Position numbers and translations under genes: made by a program. From Chloroflexota bacterium (GTDB lineage: Bacteria > Chloroflexota > Anaerolineae > Aggregatilineales > UBA2796): a stretch of DNA of 9,812 nucleotides. Below the pieces are notes generated by a model that was given only the letters and a program-made list of their open reading frames with translations, ran no database searches and had not been told where the DNA came from. Of the stretch, positions 6,808 to 9,812 are shown piece after piece. The DNA lies in assembly GCA_017743585.1 (NCBI GenBank), contig JAGHYP010000085.1, positions 1 to 9,812 of the forward strand. The letters are read 5' to 3'. Numbering within the stretch: position 1 is the stretch's first letter; the number at the start of each line of letters is the position of its first letter.

Positions 6808-7911
6808 CTAAACGTGATTCAAGCGATAAGTTGCATCTTCAAGGTAGATCGGATTGCTCAAAATCCAAGCGCGCGGCTTGCCCTTGAAGGTCCGCCAGAC
6901 TTCCACGCGATAGGCGCCGCCTTGCTGCGCTGTGTAGGTCAGATTCTCGCGGTTGTGCGCTTCTGCCACGACCTCGCCATGCCGAATCAGCTTGATGTGG
7001 CTGCGCGCGCCCGCCAACGCCTGCAACGTGACGCCGCTGCCCAGCTTCAAGCTATCGCCCATGATGGCTGTGCCATACTGTCCGTGCGCAGAGAAACGAA
7101 ATTGGCGCGTGCTGCCGAGCAGATCGTAGCCGATGTAAGCGTGACCTTGCCGCAGCGCCTTGTAGACAATCGCTTTATCGTGCTGCCAATCGCCGTTGAA
7201 CGGCTGCGCGCTGAGGATATGCGTATTCACGCAGCTGAACAGAAAGTCGTAGGGAAAGATTACATGCTTCAGCAAGCCTAGCTGAAAAACAGTACCGTGC
7301 GCATCCGAGTTGCCAATGCCGACAACGCGCTGCCCTGCGCTGAGCAGAGCGTCCCACTTAGCGAGCGTGAGCGGGTTCGGCGCGCTGACGACCTCTTCAG
7401 GGCGAAAGACGGCGCGAATGCGTTGCCAGAAGCCGCCCTCGTTGATGACCTGCTTCACGCTGGACATGTAGTTCCAAATTTCCAAGCCTGTGAAGCCGAG
7501 GACGTGCCAATCCTCCCAAGGTATGCCGGGCTCGCCCAGCTGATCAAGCGGCGTATCGTGCGGATGCGCCAAAAAGCTTAGTCCGCCCGCCGCGTTGACC
7601 GCGTTGATCAGCCCTTGCGGATCGCCTGCGCAGGTCGCCAGCTCGCGCTCAGCGCCATAGACCAAGAGGTGGCTCGCTTGCGGCAGGCGCGTTCGGTCAT
7701 GAATTTCTTCCCCCGTCAGCAGCAGCACGTGATTTTCGTGATTGGTGTAATAGCCTTCTACGCCTTGCACCAGCACGTTGTGATCAGTGACGATGATGAA
7801 GTCCAGACCTGCCGCCAGCGCCGCTTGCGCGATCTCAGCGTGATATGCCTCGCCATCGGAATAAGGCGTGTGCATGTGCAGGTTGCCGCTGTACTCATAG
7901 AGCAAACTCAT
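6808..7911 (-). CDS. PHP-domain metal-dependent hydrolase (CehA/McbA-like)
   Basis: A 367-residue protein with a full set of PHP metal-binding motifs: H12 and H14 in LHMHTPYSDG, D43 and H44 in VTDHN, E68/E69 and H71 in GEEIH, H116 and H118 in AHPHD, and D203 and H205 in NSDAHG. PHP enzymes use a two- or three-metal centre to cleave phosphoesters or related bonds; this length and the C-terminal beta-rich extension (about 260-360) resemble proteins annotated as CehA/McbA family metallohydrolases, whose substrates are mostly unknown. There is no signal peptide, so a cytoplasmic site is likely. The ATG at 7911 has AGGG 8 bases upstream and lies 24 bases after the stop of the propeller gene, so both are probably on one transcript. 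The substrate cannot be deduced; the conserved metal ligands indicate an active enzyme. Confidence 0.92.
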   Translation of the reverse strand: MSLLYEYSGNLHMHTPYSDGEAYHAEIAQAALAAGLDFIIVTDHNVLVQGVEGYYTNHENHVLLLTGEEIHDRTRLPQASHLLVYGAERELATCAGDPQGLINAVNAAGGLSFLAHPHDTPLDQLGEPGIPWEDWHVLGFTGLEIWNYMSSVKQVINEGGFWQRIRAVFRPEEVVSAPNPLTLAKWDALLSAGQRVVGIGNSDAHGTVFQLGLLKHVIFPYDFLFSCVNTHILSAQPFNGDWQHDKAIVYKALRQGHAYIGYDLLGSTRQFRFSAHGQYGTAIMGDSLKLGSGVTLQALAGARSHIKLIRHGEVVAEAHNRENLTYTAQQGGAYRVEVWRTFKGKPRAWILSNPIYLEDATYRLNHV

Positions 7912-7935
7912 GCATCAATCCCTGCGAGCAATGCG

Positions 7936-9519
7936 CTACTCGCTCCAATCCGTGGCGATGATCACATCTTCTGTTGTCTGGCTGAGCTGATAAATTTCGC
8001 CCGACTCAACGACGACCACGTACAATTCCCACTTGCCGCTACGTTTGGAAGAGAACACAACATACTGACCATCAGGCGACCACACAGGGCGGATACACTC
8101 GCCGAAATCTTCGACTAACGTGCGGCGACCGCTGCCATCAGCATTGATGAGGAACAAATCGGCGCGTGCGCTATTCGGCGCGCCCGCTGAGAACAGCAGT
8201 TGCCAGCCATCGGGCGACCATTGCAATCCTGACTCAATCATCGCGTCGCCGTCGCTGGTGAGCGCGCGCTCAGGCGCAAAGGTCTCGTTAACAGGCACGA
8301 CGTAGATGTCGTGTCCATCGCCGCCGATATCTGTGCGATCTGAGACAAAGGCAATTTGGCTGCCATCAGGCGAGAGGGCTGCCCAAGTGTTCACGCCGCT
8401 CTCGCGCGCCGTCACGCGCCGCACTTGTAGTGGCGCAGCGGTCGGCTCAGGCGTAGGGCTCACGCCGGGCGCGATCACAGGCGTCGGCTCAGCTGCCCTG
8501 CGGACGAACGAGAGCGGCAGATGGTAGACATCAGAGGTCGGATCGTTCTCAGCCGTGACGTTGCGCGCGACGAAGACCAATCCCTCGCCGTTGCGCGCAA
8601 CCGAGAGCATTGCCTGATCTGCCAGAGGCGGCTGATTGCGCCAAAAGCTGCTCAGCTCTTGCGGCTGCGAGCCGTTCAGGTTAGCGATGCGCAACAGGAG
8701 CTGCGGTCGGGCGCCGCTGACCAAGCGCGCATAGGCGAAGCGCCGCCCGTCAGGGATGAAACGCCCGTAATCGCCGCGCTCGCGCCCTGTAAGCGGCGTC
8801 ATCTGACCAGTGGCGAGGTCGTACAAGAAAAGCGGTAGGTAGCCGTCGCGCGTGAGCGGCGTGCCATACTGCACAATCAAACGCCCTGCGAGCGCGAAGG
8901 GCGGGCTGGGCAGCGGCGTAGGCGAAGGCCCCCCGCGCAGCGTGGGCGACGGCAAGGGCGTCCACGTGGGAGGCAATTGACGGGCAAGGCGCGTGCCTTC
9001 CGCGTTTGCCGTCTGCGTGATAAACGCGGCGGCGGCGAGTGCAGTGGCTGTTCGCAAGCTGTCGTCAGGCGTCGCAGTGGCAATGGCTGCCACTGTAGGC
9101 AGTGGAGGCTCGCTGTCGCTGCCAAGCAAGAAGATCAGCAGCGCCAGCGCCCCCACGACACCAAGGCCGACGATGACAGCTGTGCGGATGAGGGCGTCTC
9201 TTTCTTTGTGTTGCGCGGCATCCGACTGACTGTATGGCGGGCTGACAGCGCTGAAGCTAATCCGCTCCAGCATCTGCTTTGCCTTCTCGTTATTAGGATT
9301 GATGACGATGACGTTGCCCAAGCAGGTACGGCGCTCTTCGAGCGTCTCTGCGACCGAAGCCAGCCAGAACCAGCCACGCTCGTTGTTTTGATCGAGCGCC
9401 ACCACCTCGCGCAATTTGGCGCGCGCAGTCTGCTTATCGCCCGCGCGCGCAGCAGCTATGCCTTCGCGCAACAGTCGTTCGACCCTCGGATCGGACGATT
9501 CTGTGGGAGATGTTGTCAT
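7936..9519 (-). CDS. TPR - transmembrane - TolB/PD40 beta-propeller protein
   Basis: A 527-residue protein. Residues 11-86 are tetratricopeptide-like (REGIAAARAGDKQTARAKLREVV and NPNNEKAKQMLERI). A single hydrophobic helix at about 112-133 follows, then an Ala/Thr-rich stretch and a Pro/Ser/Thr-rich linker (183-207, PSPTPLPSP). The remainder is a TolB-like propeller with PD40 blades: LSPDGSQIAFVSDR (382-395), WSPDGWQLLFSA (434-445) and WSPDGQYVVFSS (480-491). A second Pro-rich insert sits at 345-363 between blades. The single helix with positive residues before it suggests an N-in membrane protein with the propeller outside the cytoplasm, where such domains bind proteins or glycans. No catalytic motif is seen, and no function can be assigned. 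The ATG at 9519 has a strong AAAGGAG upstream (about 11 bases) and lies 24 bases after the stop of another propeller gene. Confidence 0.88.
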   Translation of the reverse strand: MTTSPTESSDPRVERLLREGIAAARAGDKQTARAKLREVVALDQNNERGWFWLASVAETLEERRTCLGNVIVINPNNEKAKQMLERISFSAVSPPYSQSDAAQHKERDALIRTAVIVGLGVVGALALLIFLLGSDSEPPLPTVAAIATATPDDSLRTATALAAAAFITQTANAEGTRLARQLPPTWTPLPSPTLRGGPSPTPLPSPPFALAGRLIVQYGTPLTRDGYLPLFLYDLATGQMTPLTGRERGDYGRFIPDGRRFAYARLVSGARPQLLLRIANLNGSQPQELSSFWRNQPPLADQAMLSVARNGEGLVFVARNVTAENDPTSDVYHLPLSFVRRAAEPTPVIAPGVSPTPEPTAAPLQVRRVTARESGVNTWAALSPDGSQIAFVSDRTDIGGDGHDIYVVPVNETFAPERALTSDGDAMIESGLQWSPDGWQLLFSAGAPNSARADLFLINADGSGRRTLVEDFGECIRPVWSPDGQYVVFSSKRSGKWELYVVVVESGEIYQLSQTTEDVIIATDWSE

Positions 9520-9543
9520 GTGTTCAGACTCTCCTTTGCGCGC

Positions 9544-9812
9544 TCAGGGCCTCACTTTGGGTGCATAAGTGTTCTCGGGGAAGTTTGTGATCTGCGTGAC
9601 GTTGCCGCCGTCAGGCGTCATGCTGAACAGATTCAGCACGCCGCCGTTGCGCGTTGAGCTGAAAAAGAGGTAGCGCCCATCAGGCGACCAACATGGATCG
9701 CGATTCTCTGCGCCGCCATCGCCAAAAGTGAGCTGCCGCTTGTCGCTGCCATCGGCGCGCATCACGAAAATGCGCGAGCCGCGCCCTTGCGATGACGCAT
9801 AGGCGATGAACT
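9544..9812 (-). CDS. TolB/PD40 beta-propeller protein, C-terminal fragment (5' end outside window)
   Basis: The last 88 codons of a gene that enters from the right edge; the frame is open to 9812, so a start at 9765 would be artificial (that codon is an internal GTG). The sequence shows two PD40 blades: RIFVMRADGSDKRQLTF, then CWSPDGRYLFFSSTRNGG and LFSMTPDGGNVTQITNF, typical of TolB-like propellers. It ends 24 bases before the next propeller gene, with which it probably shares a transcript. The N-terminal architecture is unknown; by analogy with its neighbour it may carry TPR and membrane segments, but that is not visible here. Confidence 0.85.
   Translation of the reverse strand, partial: FIAYASSQGRGSRIFVMRADGSDKRQLTFGDGGAENRDPCWSPDGRYLFFSSTRNGGVLNLFSMTPDGGNVTQITNFPENTYAPKVRP

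Noticed and set aside
8977..9657. 226-codon plus-strand frame
   Set aside because: It is antisense to the TPR-propeller gene, Arg/Cys-rich, with no recognisable family.
1..9812. CRISPR array, insertion sequence, tRNA or attachment site
   Set aside because: No regularly spaced identical repeats outside the HEAT array, no transposase or terminal inverted repeats, and no tRNA-like fold was recognised by eye.

Overview
The window looks like a bacterial chromosome segment of about 55-60% GC, rich in GCGC words. I infer, with moderate confidence and no marker gene, a member of the Chloroflexota. The reasons are the TPR-membrane-TolB propeller proteins, a seven-helix/GAF histidine kinase and a NACHT protein of a style common in that phylum. 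Every gene I accept lies on the minus strand, so transcription runs from high to low coordinates. Long plus-strand frames are shadows of these genes. No tRNA, rRNA, CRISPR array, transposase or insertion sequence was seen.

In order of transcription, the right part (9812-6808) is a tightly spaced cluster. It holds the end of a TolB/PD40 propeller protein, a TPR-TM-PD40 propeller protein and a PHP-domain metallohydrolase, with gaps of about 24 bases. After a 179-base gap with a good sigma-70-like promoter comes a TIR-NACHT gene (start 6628). Its reading frame is lost at 4991, but the rest of the protein continues in a shifted frame down to 4147. That rest is the conserved post-membrane motif followed by HEAT repeats. 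I read 6628-4147 as one TIR-NACHT-2TM-HEAT gene, probably an anti-phage STAND sensor, carrying a +1-type frameshift near 4993-5010.

A 364-base non-coding stretch (4146-3783) follows, with a terminator-like inverted repeat and the promoter of the next operon. That operon is an OmpR/KdpE-like response regulator (start 3722), a 7TM-GAF histidine kinase (GTG start at 3011), and a MurF-like Mur ligase (start 1058) that runs off the left edge.

Two points deserve attention. The first is the split TIR-NACHT-HEAT gene, which also has a proline in place of the usual arginine at the sensor position. The second is the Mur ligase, whose ATP-binding P-loop has lost its lysine and second glycine although the frame is open and the C-terminal domain keeps its signature. 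It may be a pseudoenzyme co-transcribed with a two-component system.
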